34,614 nt of DNA, from positions 1-34,614 of the forward strand of contig NZ_SZYE01000018.1 of assembly GCF_005239125.1 (NCBI RefSeq), in the 5' to 3' direction. The first letter of the stretch is position 1; each line of letters starts with the position of its first letter. Shown here piece after piece: positions 1 through 8,337 of this stretch. The translations under genes were made by a program, and so were the position numbers. This DNA is from Cellulomonas hominis. GTDB taxonomy: Bacteria > Actinomycetota > Actinomycetes > Actinomycetales > Cellulomonadaceae. The notes under the pieces are model-generated. The model saw only the letters and a list, made by a program, of their open reading frames with translations. It ran no database searches and was not told where the DNA came from.

Positions 1-115
1 CCCGCGCCGCCGACGGCGATCGCCGTGCCGACGCCGGCGATGTTGCCCACGCCCACCCGGGAGGCCGCCGACAGCGTGAACGCCTGGAACGCCGAGATCG
101 ACTGCGGCCGCCCGC
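1..115 (-). repeat. Left arm of a perfect 115-bp inverted repeat, a fragment of the symporter gene
   Basis: Every base from 1 to 115 is the exact reverse complement of 926 down to 812; position p pairs with 927-p. The match stops at 116 (a, where c would be needed). Read on the minus strand it encodes about residues 59-97 of the AGCS symporter gene that starts at 637, without a promoter, start or stop. It probably extends beyond the left edge. A biological inverted duplication and a fold-back or chimeric assembly join are both possible. The cut into a neighbouring reading frame at 115/116 favours an artefact. Confidence 0.9.
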
Positions 116-220
116 ACCGCCCCCGCGACGCCCGGCACCACCGCTCCGGCGTCCGAGGAGCCGTCCGGCTCGATCGACCTCAACGCCGTCCTGGCCCGCC
201 GCCGCGCCGCCGGCCAGTAG
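116..220 (+). CDS. C-terminal tail (34 codons) of an unidentified CDS, cut at the repeat junction
   Basis: A reading frame with normal actinobacterial codon use ends at TAG 218-220. Its last residues read GSIDLNAVLARRRAAGQ after a Pro/Ala/Thr-rich stretch that looks like a disordered linker. Upstream of 116 the frame enters the inverted symporter fragment and meets a TGA at 77-79, so the true upstream part of the gene is absent from this window. I do not recognise the family. The coding call rests on frame, codon bias and a hairpin about 20 nt after the stop. Confidence 0.5.
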   Translation, partial: TAPATPGTTAPASEEPSGSIDLNAVLARRRAAGQ

Positions 221-241
221 GGCGCGACGAGCGGTGTCGTG

Positions 242-261
242 AGCACCCCGGATCGGGTGCT
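242..261 (+). terminator. Hairpin after the truncated CDS, overlapping the tRNA promoter
   Basis: The arms AGCACCC (242-248) and GGGTGCT (255-261) form a 7-bp stem with a 6-nt loop, 21 nt after the stop at 220. There is no U-tract, as is usual for hairpins in high-GC actinobacteria. Its last base is the first base of the TAGGCT hexamer proposed as the tRNA-Ala -10. Confidence 0.35.
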
Positions 262-266
262 AGGCT
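261..266 (+). promoter_or_regulatory. -10 hexamer of the tRNA-Ala promoter
   Basis: TAGGCT fits the actinobacterial TANNNT -10 and lies 14 nt upstream of the mature tRNA 5' end. No convincing -35 is visible. Confidence 0.45.
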
Positions 267-280
267 GGTCACCGCTTCAA

Positions 281-355
<75 letters not shown>

Positions 356-362
356 TGAAGGC

Positions 363-391
363 AAGGCCCGGGATCACGGATCCCGGGCCTT
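363..391 (+). terminator. Rho-independent terminator of tRNA-Ala
   Basis: A perfect 13-bp stem, AAGGCCCGGGATC (363-375) with its complement (379-391) and an ACG loop, begins 10 nt after the tRNA and is followed by TCGTCGTC. The region from here to 636 holds no other coding or RNA signal that I can see. Confidence 0.85.
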
Positions 392-636
392 CGTCGTCCC
401 GGGGGCCGTGCATCCCCGGCTCCCCGACCCTCCTCGCGTCGCGTCGGCCACCGGGGGTCCACTCAACCGCGGGCCTGCTCCACGCACTTCCCCCGGACGC
501 CGGCACCTAGTCCGCCGGGCGCTGCCGCCCGCACGCCACTCAACCGCCCGCCCCTCGTCCCCGTGCGCCCGGCACGGGGGCGATCCTCGGACGGCGCCCG
601 GGGCGGGCTCGCGCGCGGTGGGACGAGGGAGTCGAG

Positions 637-2121
637 ATGGACGGCGTCGCCGATCTCGTGGGGCAGGTGAGCGACGGCCTGTGGACCTGGGTGCTGGTGC
701 CGCTCGTGGTGGGTGTCGCGCTGTACCTGACGATCCGGTCGGGGGTCGCGCAGCTGCGCTGGATCCCGGAGATGTTCCGGACGATCGGCGAGCGGAGCAC
801 CCGGGACGCGGGCGGGCGGCCGCAGTCGATCTCGGCGTTCCAGGCGTTCACGCTGTCGGCGGCCTCCCGGGTGGGCGTGGGCAACATCGCCGGCGTCGGC
901 ACGGCGATCGCCGTCGGCGGCGCGGGCGCGGTGCTGTGGATGTGGCTGATGGCGTTCCTGGTGAGCGCCAGCAGCCTGTTCGAGTCGTCGCTCGCCCAGC
1001 TGTTCAAGGTGCGCACCGACGGCGCGTTCCGCGGCGGGCCGGCGTACTACATCGAGCGCGGGCTGGGCAGCCGACGCGCGGCGGTGCTGTTCGCGGTGAT
1101 CCTGGTGGCCTGCTTCCCGTTCGCGTTCAACTCGCTCCAGGCCAACACGTTCGCCCAGACGGTCGTCGGCGTGTCCGGCGGCGATGCCGCGCCGGCGTGG
1201 GTGCCCTGGCTGGTGGGCGCCTCGGTCGCGCTGCTGACGGGGCTGGTGATCTTCGGCGGCCTGCACCGGATCGCGCGCGTGTCCCAGGCGACGATGCCGC
1301 TGGTGGCCGTCGTCTACCTGCTGGTCGGCCTCGTGGTGGTGGCGATGCACGCGGACCGGCTGCCCGCCACGGTCGCGGCGATCGTCACCGAGGCGTGGGG
1401 CGGCTCGCAGGTCGCGGGCGCCACGCTCGGCACGATCATCATGACCGGCGTGCGGCGCGGCATGTTCTCCAACGAGGCGGGCCTGGGCTCCGTGCCGAAC
1501 GCGGCCGGCACGGCGGCGGTGACGCACCCGGTGAAGCAGGGTCTGGTGCAGACGCTCGGCGTGTACTTCGACACCTGGCTGGTGTGCTCGATCACCGCGT
1601 TCATCATCCTGGTGCCCGGCCCCGACCTGACCGACGCCCCCCGGGGCGTGCACCTCACGCAGACCGCGCTTGCGGACACCCTCGGCTCCTGGACCGGCGT
1701 GCTGCTGGCCGTGATCATCTTCCTGCTCGCGTTCACCTCGATCCTCGGGAACTACTACTACGGCGAGTCGAACCTGCGGTACATCTCCGGCCGCCGGTCG
1801 ACGCTGCAGACCTTCCGCGCGCTGGTGGTGGTCGTCGTGCTGGCGGGGTCGGTCGCGAGCGCGGACCTGGTGTGGGACCTGGCCGACGGGCTCATGGCGG
1901 TGATGGCGCTCATCAACCTGGTGGCGGTGCTCCTGCTGTCCCGCCTCGGGCTGGCCCTGGTGCGCGACTACGGCGAGCAGCGCCGGGCGGGGCTCGACCC
2001 GGTGTTCACCCGGGACCGGCTGCCCGCCGGGGTGACGGGCGTGGAGTGCTGGGAGGACGAGGAGTCGGTGCGCGGGGGCCGCCCGGGCCGCGCCGCGGAG
2101 CCTGTCGGTGGTGGCGGCTGA
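637..2121 (+). CDS. Amino acid carrier protein, alanine/glycine:cation symporter (AGCS) family
   Basis: The 494-residue protein has the AGCS (AlsT/DagA) family layout: a first membrane segment at about 17-34, the QLRWIPEMFR loop, and the signature GVGNIAGVGTAIAVGG at about 80-95, followed by further hydrophobic helices to about residue 440. It is expected to import alanine or glycine with sodium across the cytoplasmic membrane. The length is normal for the family. ATG 637 follows a GAGGGAG ribosome-binding site. Its last 14 bases overlap the next gene, which suggests co-transcription. Residues 59-97 are duplicated in inverted orientation at the left edge of the window. Exact substrate is not inferable. 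Confidence 0.93.
   Translation: MDGVADLVGQVSDGLWTWVLVPLVVGVALYLTIRSGVAQLRWIPEMFRTIGERSTRDAGGRPQSISAFQAFTLSAASRVGVGNIAGVGTAIAVGGAGAVLWMWLMAFLVSASSLFESSLAQLFKVRTDGAFRGGPAYYIERGLGSRRAAVLFAVILVACFPFAFNSLQANTFAQTVVGVSGGDAAPAWVPWLVGASVALLTGLVIFGGLHRIARVSQATMPLVAVVYLLVGLVVVAMHADRLPATVAAIVTEAWGGSQVAGATLGTIIMTGVRRGMFSNEAGLGSVPNAAGTAAVTHPVKQGLVQTLGVYFDTWLVCSITAFIILVPGPDLTDAPRGVHLTQTALADTLGSWTGVLLAVIIFLLAFTSILGNYYYGESNLRYISGRRSTLQTFRALVVVVVLAGSVASADLVWDLADGLMAVMALINLVAVLLLSRLGLALVRDYGEQRRAGLDPVFTRDRLPAGVTGVECWEDEESVRGGRPGRAAEPVGGGG
812..926 (+). repeat. Right arm of the perfect 115-bp inverted repeat
   Basis: This part of the symporter gene matches bases 1-115 in reverse complement without a mismatch. 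Here it sits in an intact reading frame and encodes the family signature, so this copy is the native one. Confidence 0.9.
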
Positions 2122-2686
2122 CGTCGGTCCCCTGCGGGTGATCGACAACACGGCGACGTCGCTCAGCGGGTGCATCGCGGACGAGGAGGGCTCGCTCGCC
2201 TGGCTGTTCGCGGTGGACTCCGTGTCCCAGCCCGACCACGAGGCGCTCCTGTCCGGCGTCGGCGTCCTGGTGTCCGGCTCGACGACCTACGAGTGGGTGC
2301 TGCGCGAGGAGGACCTCGTCGCGCACCCGGAGACGTGGCCCGCGTACGACGGCGCCCGGCCGTACGACGTGTTCACCAGCCGGGACCTGCCGGTGCCGGC
2401 GGGCGCCGACGTGCGGTTCGTGCGCGGGTCCGTGGCCGAGGCGCTGCCGGCGATCCGGGCGGTGGCCGGCCAGGGCGACGCTGGGTGGTCGGCGGCGGCG
2501 ACCGGGGGGCAGCTCCTCGACGCCGGTGCGCTCGACGAGGTGCAGCTCGGCGTCGCGCCGGCCGCGCTCACGGGCGGGGCCCCGGTGCTGCCGCGCCGGG
2601 TCGGGCCCGACCGGCTCCGGCTGCGGTCGGCCGAGCGGTTCGACCAGTTCGCGCACCTGACGTACGACGTGCTCCCGCCGGGCTGA
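2108..2686 (+). CDS. Dihydrofolate reductase-like / RibD C-terminal domain protein
   Basis: The 192-residue protein follows the RibD C-terminal (bacterial bifunctional deaminase-reductase) fold used by many stand-alone actinobacterial reductases. It has an N-terminal strand VIDNTATSLSGCIA, the segment VLVSGSTTYEWV (about 50-61) at the position of the usual G-R-x-T-Y/W-E motif, and GWSAAATGGQLLDAGALDEVQL (about 128-149) matching the conserved G-G-x-L-x2-x-LL-DE element. NADPH-dependent reduction is inferred; the substrate is unknown. GTG 2108 follows GGAG at 2097-2100 and lies inside the end of the symporter gene (14-bp overlap, different frame), so translational coupling is likely. It is more divergent than typical relatives, hence the family-level call only. 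Confidence 0.78.
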   Translation: MVAADVGPLRVIDNTATSLSGCIADEEGSLAWLFAVDSVSQPDHEALLSGVGVLVSGSTTYEWVLREEDLVAHPETWPAYDGARPYDVFTSRDLPVPAGADVRFVRGSVAEALPAIRAVAGQGDAGWSAAATGGQLLDAGALDEVQLGVAPAALTGGAPVLPRRVGPDRLRLRSAERFDQFAHLTYDVLPPG

Positions 2687-2779
2687 CCCGTCCGGCCGCG
2701 CGGTCGGCGCGGGGCGCACGGTGCCGTCCGTCCGGCCCGCTGCCGGTGGACGCCCGACGGACACCGCCGCCCGCGGTGG

Positions 2780-2785
2780 CAGAAT
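2780..2785 (+). promoter_or_regulatory. -10-like hexamer of a leaderless start
   Basis: CAGAAT inside TGGCAGAATGG lies 6 nt before GTG 2792, which places a +1 at or next to the start codon. No ribosome-binding site is present. Confidence 0.5.
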
Positions 2786-2791
2786 GGCGCG

Positions 2792-3823
2792 GTGCCTGAC
2801 GCCCCCCTGCCCCGACCGGGCCGGTGGTCCCGGGCCTGGTCCGCGACGAAGACGTGGGTGGACCCGCTCGTCGTCATGATCGTCGCGGTGTTCCTGCTCG
2901 GGCTGCTCGCCCCCGCGTCCGGCGGCTTCGCGACCGGGCTCGACCACGTGACCACCGGCGCGGTCGTCCTGCTGTTCTTCCTGTACGGCGCGCGCATGGC
3001 GACCAGCGAGGTCTGGGACGGCATCAAGAACTGGCGGCTCCAGGGCGGGATGCTCGCGTCGACCTACCTGCTGTTCCCGGTGCTCGGCCTGGCGGTGCAG
3101 GTGCTGCCCGACGCGGTGCTGCCGGCCGACCTCAAGACCGGGCTGCTCTACCTGTCGCTGCTGCCGTCGACCATCCAGTCGTCGGTCGTGTTCACGTCGA
3201 TCGCCCGCGGCAACGTCGCCGGGGCGATCACCGGGGCCACGCTGTCGAACGTGCTCGGCATCGTCCTCACGCCGCTGCTGGTCGGGATCCTCATGTCCCG
3301 GGCGGGCGGCCCCGTCGGCGGGTCGGCGGGGTCGACGCTGCTGCAGCTGCTGCTGCCGTTCGTGCTGGGGCAGCTCCTGCAGCCGAAGATCGGCGCCTGG
3401 GTGCGCGCGCACAAGCCCGTCACGCTGATCACCGACCGCGGCACGATCCTGCTCGTCGCGTACGGCTCGGTGTCCGAGGCCGAGTCGTCGGGCGTGTGGG
3501 ACGACCTCACCGTCGGCGTGCTCGTGGTCCTGGTCGCGGTGTGCGCGGTGCTGCTCGCGGTGATGCTGGTCGTCACCTGGAACGGCGGGCGCGCGCTGCG
3601 GCTGTCCCGCGGGGACCGGATCGCGCTGCTGATGTGCGGGTCGAAGAAGAGCCTCGCGACCGGCCTGCCGATGGCGAACGTGCTGTTCGGGCCGGTCGCC
3701 GCCGCCGGGGTCGCGCTGCCGGTGATCGTGTTCCACCAGCTCCAGCTCGCGACGTGCGCGGTGCTGGCCCGGCGGCTCGCCGCCACCGACCCGGAGCCCG
3801 ACCCCGTCGTGACCCGGGCCTGA
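2792..3823 (+). CDS. Bile acid:sodium symporter-like (SBF-like, YfeH type) membrane transporter
   Basis: The 343-residue protein has about ten hydrophobic segments, starting WVDPLVVMIVAVFLLGLLAP at about 23-42. It carries features of the SBF-like family: FFLYGARM (about 62-69), LLPSTIQSSVVFTSIARGN with polar residues in a broken helix (about 128-146), and CGSKKSLATGLPMANVLF near the C-terminus (about 282-299). These match the two crossover regions of the bile acid:sodium symporter fold. The substrate of YfeH-type members is not established; an organic anion with sodium is likely. GTG 2792 is chosen because a -10-like hexamer sits 6 nt upstream and no Shine-Dalgarno is seen. It is a single-gene unit ended by a hairpin. 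Confidence 0.9.
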   Translation: MPDAPLPRPGRWSRAWSATKTWVDPLVVMIVAVFLLGLLAPASGGFATGLDHVTTGAVVLLFFLYGARMATSEVWDGIKNWRLQGGMLASTYLLFPVLGLAVQVLPDAVLPADLKTGLLYLSLLPSTIQSSVVFTSIARGNVAGAITGATLSNVLGIVLTPLLVGILMSRAGGPVGGSAGSTLLQLLLPFVLGQLLQPKIGAWVRAHKPVTLITDRGTILLVAYGSVSEAESSGVWDDLTVGVLVVLVAVCAVLLAVMLVVTWNGGRALRLSRGDRIALLMCGSKKSLATGLPMANVLFGPVAAAGVALPVIVFHQLQLATCAVLARRLAATDPEPDPVVTRA

Positions 3824-3829
3824 TCCCGC

Positions 3830-3854
3830 GCGGGCGGCGCGGCCGGCCGCCCGC
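3830..3854 (+). terminator. Terminator hairpin after the SBF-like transporter
   Basis: The perfect 9-bp arms GCGGGCGGC (3830-3838) and GCCGCCCGC (3846-3854) enclose a 7-nt loop and start 6 nt after the TGA. No T-tract follows. Confidence 0.5.
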
Positions 3855-3913
3855 CCCCGCGCCCCGACCGGAACAGATTCCGCGCGCCGCCCCACGGGAC
3901 CGGGCGGAACGGG

Positions 3914-3919
3914 CACACT
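3914..3919 (+). promoter_or_regulatory. Possible -10 for the hexosaminidase gene
   Basis: CACACT occurs in the context GGCACACTGG, similar to the contexts before 2792, 7477 and 14435. It would give a leader of about 55 nt containing the GGAAGGA ribosome-binding site at 3969-3975. Confidence 0.3.
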
Positions 3920-3980
3920 GGTGCGCGGGGGCCGGGCAGCAGCACGCCCGTGACCAGTTCCGTCGCCCGGAAGGACCGTC

Positions 3981-5468
3981 GTGCCCGCTCCGACCACACC
4001 CCTGCGTCTCGTGCCGGCACCGAGGCTGGTGCGCGAGGCCGAGGGTGCGCCGTTCGTCGTCTCCGCCGCCACGACCGTGACCGTGGGCGTCAGCCCCGCG
4101 GAGGTCGCGCTGGGGGTGCTCGCCGCCGAGCAGCTCAGCCGGATCTCCGGCAGCACCGTGGAGGTGCGGTACCGCGACGTCGCGGAGCCGACCCAGCCCG
4201 GGGACATCGCGTTCGTGCTGGACCCCGAGCGCCTGTCGGGCGAGCAGTACCGGCTGGACGTCGCCGAGGACCTGGTCCGGGTCGTCGCGGGCACCGCCGA
4301 GGGCCTCATGCGCGGGCTGGCGACGCTGCACCAGGTCATGCGGCCGCTGGACGGCACCTTCGCCGCGTGGCCGGTGCACGTCGAGGACGAGCCGGTGCAC
4401 GGCTGGCGCGGGCTGTCGGTGGACCTCGCGCGGCACTTCTTCGGGACGGACGACCTGCGGGTCGTCGTCGAGCTGATGGCCGCGTACAAGCTGAACGTGC
4501 TGCACCTGCACCTGTCGGACGACCAGGGCTGGCGGCTCGACCTGCCCTCCCGGCCGGAGCTGGCGGCGCGGTCCGGCGGCACGGCCGTCGACGGCGACCC
4601 GGGCGGGTACTTCACCACCGAGGAGTACCAGGCGCTCGTGGCGTACGCGGCGGCGCGCGGCGTGCGGGTGGTGCCGGAGATCGACGTGCCCGGCCACGTG
4701 AACGCCGCGCTGCACGCGTACGGCGAGCTGACGCCCTCGGGCGAGCCCGCCGAGGCGTACACGGGGATCGACGTGGGCTTCAGCCGGCTGCACGCGGACC
4801 TGCCGACGACCGAGCCGTTCCTGCGGGACGTGTTCGGCGACGTCGCGGCGGTCACGCCGGGCGAGTACGTGCACATCGGCGGCGACGAGGTCCACACGAT
4901 GGAGCACGACGAGTACGCGCGCCTGGTGCGGATGGCCTCGGACGCGGTGCGTGCGGCGGGCAAGAAGGTGGTCGGCTGGCAGGAGATCGCCACGACGCCG
5001 GTCGAGCCGGGCACCGTCGTGCAGTACTGGGACACCCGGATGGACCCGGCGCCGATCGTGGCGGCGGCGCAGGCGGGCGCGCGGCTGCTGATGTCCCCGG
5101 GCTCGAAGGCGTACCTGGACATGAAGTACCACGACGGCACGGCGCTCGGCCTGGAGTGGGCGGGGCACATCGAGCTGCGCGACGCCTACGAGTGGGAGCC
5201 GGCGACGCTGGTCCCCGGTCTGCCCGAGGGCTCCGTGGTCGGCGTCGAGGCGGCGGTGTGGACCGAGACGCTGCGCAGCCTGGACGACCTCATGACGATG
5301 CTGCTGCCGCGGCTGGCCGCCGTCGCCGAGGTCGCCTGGACGCCGGCCGACCGGCGGGACTGGGACGACTTCGTGACCCGGATCGCCGCGCACGGGCCGT
5401 ACTGGGACGCCGAGGGGCTCGCCTGGTACCCGAGCCCGCAGGTCGACTGGCACGTCGACCTGTCCTGA
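3981..5468 (+). CDS. Beta-N-acetylhexosaminidase, glycoside hydrolase family 20
   Basis: The 495-residue enzyme removes terminal GlcNAc or GalNAc by substrate-assisted catalysis. An N-terminal GH20b-like alpha/beta domain (about 8-135) precedes the TIM barrel. Barrel landmarks are GLSVDLARHFF (144-154), NVLHLHLSDDQGWR (172-185), VPEIDVPGH (231-239) and the catalytic pair D302-E303 in HIGGDEVH. Later WQE, VQYWD and VWTETL segments supply the aromatic residues lining the subsite. GTG 3981 is preceded by GGAAGGA. There is no signal peptide, so a cytoplasmic role in trimming imported chito-oligosaccharides or recycled wall fragments is inferred. It converges on the mannosyltransferase gene with only 15 nt between the stops. 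Confidence 0.95.
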   Translation: MPAPTTPLRLVPAPRLVREAEGAPFVVSAATTVTVGVSPAEVALGVLAAEQLSRISGSTVEVRYRDVAEPTQPGDIAFVLDPERLSGEQYRLDVAEDLVRVVAGTAEGLMRGLATLHQVMRPLDGTFAAWPVHVEDEPVHGWRGLSVDLARHFFGTDDLRVVVELMAAYKLNVLHLHLSDDQGWRLDLPSRPELAARSGGTAVDGDPGGYFTTEEYQALVAYAAARGVRVVPEIDVPGHVNAALHAYGELTPSGEPAEAYTGIDVGFSRLHADLPTTEPFLRDVFGDVAAVTPGEYVHIGGDEVHTMEHDEYARLVRMASDAVRAAGKKVVGWQEIATTPVEPGTVVQYWDTRMDPAPIVAAAQAGARLLMSPGSKAYLDMKYHDGTALGLEWAGHIELRDAYEWEPATLVPGLPEGSVVGVEAAVWTETLRSLDDLMTMLLPRLAAVAEVAWTPADRRDWDDFVTRIAAHGPYWDAEGLAWYPSPQVDWHVDLS

Positions 5469-5483
5469 CCCCGGGGGCCGCCG

Positions 5484-7283
5484 TCAGATCCAGGACCGCA
5501 GCCACATGTGCAGGTGCCAGAAGTCGTAGGGCACGACCCACGCGGTCCAGACGGGGTAGAAGAACGCGCTGACCGCGACGACGACCACCAGGACCGCCGA
5601 GGTGGCGACGAGCCCGCGGCGGCGCTGGCGCTCGTCCCGGCTCTGCACCAGCAGCGCCAGCACGTAGGTGAGCGTGAGCACCACCCACGGCGTGAACGCG
5701 ATCGAGTAGAACGTGAAGATCGTCCGGCCGGTGTACGCGAACCACGGCAGCCAGCCCGCCGCGATCCCCGACAGCACCGCGCCGGCGCGCCAGTCGCGCC
5801 GCAGGACGAGCCGGTACAGCGCGACCAGCAGCGCCAGCGCGCCGAGCCACCAGATCACCGGGTTGCCGAGCGACGTGATGGCCTGCGAGCAGGCGTCCGC
5901 CCCGCACAGCTCGCGCGCGGCGGAGCCCGTGAGCCCGGACACCTCGGTCGGGTAGTAGAACGACGTCGGCCGCCACTGGATGATCCAGCCCAGCGGGTGG
6001 GCGGCGTAGGCGTGCTCGGCGGTGAGGTGGGTGTGGAAGTCCCACATCTGCGTGTGGAAGTGCCACAGCGAGCGCAGCGCGGGCGGCAGCCACGTGACGC
6101 CCTCGCCGGGGTGCTCCACCGCCCACTGCCGCAGGTACGCGCCCGGGTGCGCGAACCACGACGCCCAGGTGCCGAGGTAGGTGCCGGCGGCGGTGAGCAC
6201 CACGATCAGGCCGGCGGGCAGCGCGTCCCGCCACAGCGTCGCCGGCAGCCAGGCCCGCACCCCGACCGACCGGCGGGCGGTGGCGTCCCAGGCGACGGAC
6301 AGCAGCCCGAACACCGCCAGGAAGTACACGCCGGACCACTTGGTGCCGATGCACAGGCCCAGCAGCACGGCGGCGGCGAACCGCCACCACCGCCAGCCCA
6401 GCCGCGGTCCGGAACCCAGCTCCGCCCCCGAGTCGAGCACCGCCGCCGTCCGCGCCGCGAGCCGGCGGCGCGCCTGGTCCCGGTCGAGCAGCAGCGCCCC
6501 GAACGCGGCCAGCGCGAACAGCATCACGAAGACGTCCAGCAGCCCGGTGCGGGAGTGCACGATCGCCTCGCCGTCGACGGCCATCAGCAGCCCGGCGACG
6601 GTGCCGAGCGCGGTGGACGCGAACAGCCGGCGGCCGATCCGGGCGACCATGAGCACCGCGAGCGTCCCGGCCACGGCCGACGCCAGCCGCCACGCGGTCG
6701 ACGACTCGATCCCCCCGCCGAGCTGGATGCCCAGCGCGATCAGCCACTTGCCGACGGGCGGGTGCACCACGTACTCCGGGGAGGTGCCGAGCGCCGAGCC
6801 GTCGCCCTGGGCGAACAGCGCGTTGGCGTCGTCGCCCCAGGAGCCCTCGTAGCCCAGCCGGAGCAGGGAGTACGCCTGCTTCACGTAGTACGTCTCGTCG
6901 AACACGAGCTCGTGCGGCCGGCCCAGGTTCCAGAACCGGAGGACGCCGCCGAGCAGCGTCACGGCGAGCGGCCACAACCAGCCGGTCAGCCGGGCGCGGC
7001 GCGTCGCGCCGAGCAGCAGGGTGCGCGCGCCGAGCAGCGACACGAGCAGGCGGTCGTGCGTCGACAGGCCGGGGTCGTCCTCGCGGTCGGGGTCGTCACC
7101 GGCTCGGATCACCAGCGTCCCGGCGGCCGGGGTGGGGGCCGTGTGGCCGTGCTGGGCGGAGTCGTCGGGGCCGGGGGCGGCCACGGGCGGGAACCGCCGT
7201 GCGGGCGCGTCCTCGACCCGGTCCGGTCCGTCGGCGGGGTCGCGGGGACCCGGCTCCTCGGGCTCGTGGTCGGGCTGCGGCAC
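5484..7283 (-). CDS. Dolichyl-phosphate-mannose protein mannosyltransferase (Pmt-like, GT39)
   Basis: This polytopic glycosyltransferase moves mannose from polyprenyl-phosphomannose to Ser/Thr of exported proteins at the outer face of the membrane, usually on Sec-translocated substrates. After a Pro/Asp-rich cytoplasmic N-terminus (about 100 residues), the first membrane helix leads to the conserved loop with the acidic pair in [14 protein letters not shown], then [12 protein letters not shown], and about ten further helices. With GTG 7283 the product is 599 residues, normal for actinobacterial Pmt plus a linker. GTG 7283 is preferred because TACGAT lies 7 nt upstream; ATG 7292 in frame would be the alternative but overlaps that hexamer. 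Pmt next to a divergent rsmI is a conserved actinobacterial arrangement (as in Mycobacterium). Confidence 0.92.
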   Translation of the reverse strand: MPQPDHEPEEPGPRDPADGPDRVEDAPARRFPPVAAPGPDDSAQHGHTAPTPAAGTLVIRAGDDPDREDDPGLSTHDRLLVSLLGARTLLLGATRRARLTGWLWPLAVTLLGGVLRFWNLGRPHELVFDETYYVKQAYSLLRLGYEGSWGDDANALFAQGDGSALGTSPEYVVHPPVGKWLIALGIQLGGGIESSTAWRLASAVAGTLAVLMVARIGRRLFASTALGTVAGLLMAVDGEAIVHSRTGLLDVFVMLFALAAFGALLLDRDQARRRLAARTAAVLDSGAELGSGPRLGWRWWRFAAAVLLGLCIGTKWSGVYFLAVFGLLSVAWDATARRSVGVRAWLPATLWRDALPAGLIVVLTAAGTYLGTWASWFAHPGAYLRQWAVEHPGEGVTWLPPALRSLWHFHTQMWDFHTHLTAEHAYAAHPLGWIIQWRPTSFYYPTEVSGLTGSAARELCGADACSQAITSLGNPVIWWLGALALLVALYRLVLRRDWRAGAVLSGIAAGWLPWFAYTGRTIFTFYSIAFTPWVVLTLTYVLALLVQSRDERQRRRGLVATSAVLVVVVAVSAFFYPVWTAWVVPYDFWHLHMWLRSWI

Positions 7284-7290
7284 GGTCGCC

Positions 7291-7296
7291 ATCGTA
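7291..7296 (-). promoter_or_regulatory. -10-like hexamer of a leaderless start (mannosyltransferase)
   Basis: On the minus strand TACGAT is followed by 7 nt and then GTG 7283. The ATG at 7292 overlaps the hexamer, which argues against that ATG as the start. Confidence 0.5.
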
Positions 7297-7334
7297 GGGG
7301 CGCCGACTGGGCGCGACCTGCGCGCCCGCGCCAC

Positions 7335-7403
7335 CGAACGAGCAGCCGACACGTCGAGCGAGCACCCCGCGGATGCTCGCTCGACGTGTCGGATGCCCGC
7401 TCG
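7335..7403. repeat. 69-bp nested palindrome between divergent pmt and rsmI
   Basis: The inner 19-bp arms (7346-7364 and 7374-7392, core ACACGTCGAGCGAGCA and complement) pair perfectly around a 9-nt centre. Extended to 30-bp arms (7335-7364 and 7374-7403) there are only three mismatches. The 10-mer CGARCGAGCA occurs at 7335 and 7355, and its complement at 7374 and 7394, so four copies are arranged symmetrically about 7369. It lies in the divergent promoter region, so it is not an obvious terminator. It could be an operator, a cruciform, or a copy of an interspersed repeat. Confidence 0.85.
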
Positions 7404-7463
7404 CCGCCGGTGGACCCGCGGCCACCCGCCGGCCCCGCGGCGCGGCGGCCGTCCCGGAGGTGG

Positions 7464-7469
7464 CAGGCT
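7464..7469 (+). promoter_or_regulatory. -10-like hexamer of a leaderless start (rsmI)
   Basis: CAGGCT inside TGGCAGGCTGG lies 7 nt before GTG 7477. The GGAGG at 7456-7460 is 16 nt from the start, too far for a normal ribosome-binding site. Confidence 0.5.
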
Positions 7470-7476
7470 GGCCCGC

Positions 7477-8337
7477 GTGACCTCCCAGGCTCCCGGCAGC
7501 GGCCGGCTCGTGCTCGCGGCGACCCCGATCGGCGACGTCGAGGACGCGTCCCCCCGGCTGCGCCGGCTGCTCGAGGAGGCCGACGTCGTCGCGGCCGAGG
7601 ACACCCGGCGGCTGCGGGCGCTCGCGGCCCGGATGGGCGTGACCGTCGGCGGCCGGGTGCTCAGCCACCACGAGCACAACGAGGCGGCGACGACCCCGGA
7701 GCTGCTGGACGTGGTCCGCGGCGGCGGCACCGTGCTGGTGGTCACCGACGCCGGGATGCCCGCCGTGTCCGACCCCGGGTTCCGCGTGGTGTCCGCGGCC
7801 GTCGAGGCGGGGCTGACCGTGACCGCCGCCCCGGGCCCCAGCGCCGTGCTGACGGCGCTCGCGCTGTCCGGGCTGCCCACCGACCGGTTCTGCTTCGAGG
7901 GCTTCCCGCCGCGGAAGCCGGGGGAGCGGGTCCGCGCGCTGACCGCCCTGGAGCGCGAGCCGCGGACGATGGTGTTCTTCGAGGCGCCGCACCGGCTCGC
8001 GGCGACGCTGGCGGACATGGCGTCGGCGTTCGGCGCCGACCGGGCCGCGGCGGTGTGCCGGGAGCTCACCAAGACCTACGAGGAGGTCGTCCGGGACGGG
8101 CTCGGCGCGCTCGCGGCGTGGGCCGCGGCGGGCGAGGTGCGCGGCGAGATCGCGGTCGTCGTCGCCGGGGCGCCGGCCCGGGAGGTCGCGTCCGAGGCGG
8201 ACCTGGTCGCCGAGGTGCTGGCCCGGGCCGACGGCGGCGAGCGGCTCAAGGACGCCGTGGCCGAGGTCGCGCAGGTCGCGGGCGTGCCGAAGCGCGACCT
8301 GTACGCGGCGGCGCTGGTGGCGCGCGCGGGGCGCTGA
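7477..8337 (+). CDS. rsmI: 16S rRNA (cytidine(1402)-2'-O)-methyltransferase
   Basis: The 286-residue protein is a SAM-dependent tetrapyrrole-methylase-fold enzyme that 2'-O-methylates C1402 in the decoding centre of 16S rRNA. Family signatures appear in order: ATPIGD (15-20), AEDTRRL (40-46), SHHEHNE (63-69), [12 protein letters not shown] (90-101), [16 protein letters not shown] (119-134) and FEGFPPRK (140-147). A C-terminal helical segment with the GERLKDAV and [12 protein letters not shown] region is also normal. The length is typical. GTG 7477 is set by the start of homology and the hexamer 7 nt upstream. It diverges from the mannosyltransferase and converges with aroD. Confidence 0.96.
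   Translation: MTSQAPGSGRLVLAATPIGDVEDASPRLRRLLEEADVVAAEDTRRLRALAARMGVTVGGRVLSHHEHNEAATTPELLDVVRGGGTVLVVTDAGMPAVSDPGFRVVSAAVEAGLTVTAAPGPSAVLTALALSGLPTDRFCFEGFPPRKPGERVRALTALEREPRTMVFFEAPHRLAATLADMASAFGADRAAAVCRELTKTYEEVVRDGLGALAAWAAAGEVRGEIAVVVAGAPAREVASEADLVAEVLARADGGERLKDAVAEVAQVAGVPKRDLYAAALVARAGR

Noticed and set aside
7335-7403. CRISPR-like repeat array
   Set aside because: The units are inverted about an axis with no unique spacers of constant length and no cas gene nearby.
7283-8072. N-terminal extension of the mannosyltransferase to position 8072
   Set aside because: The frame stays open through the palindrome and into rsmI, but the extra peptide has no homology and the -10-like hexamer at 7291-7296 places the start at 7283.
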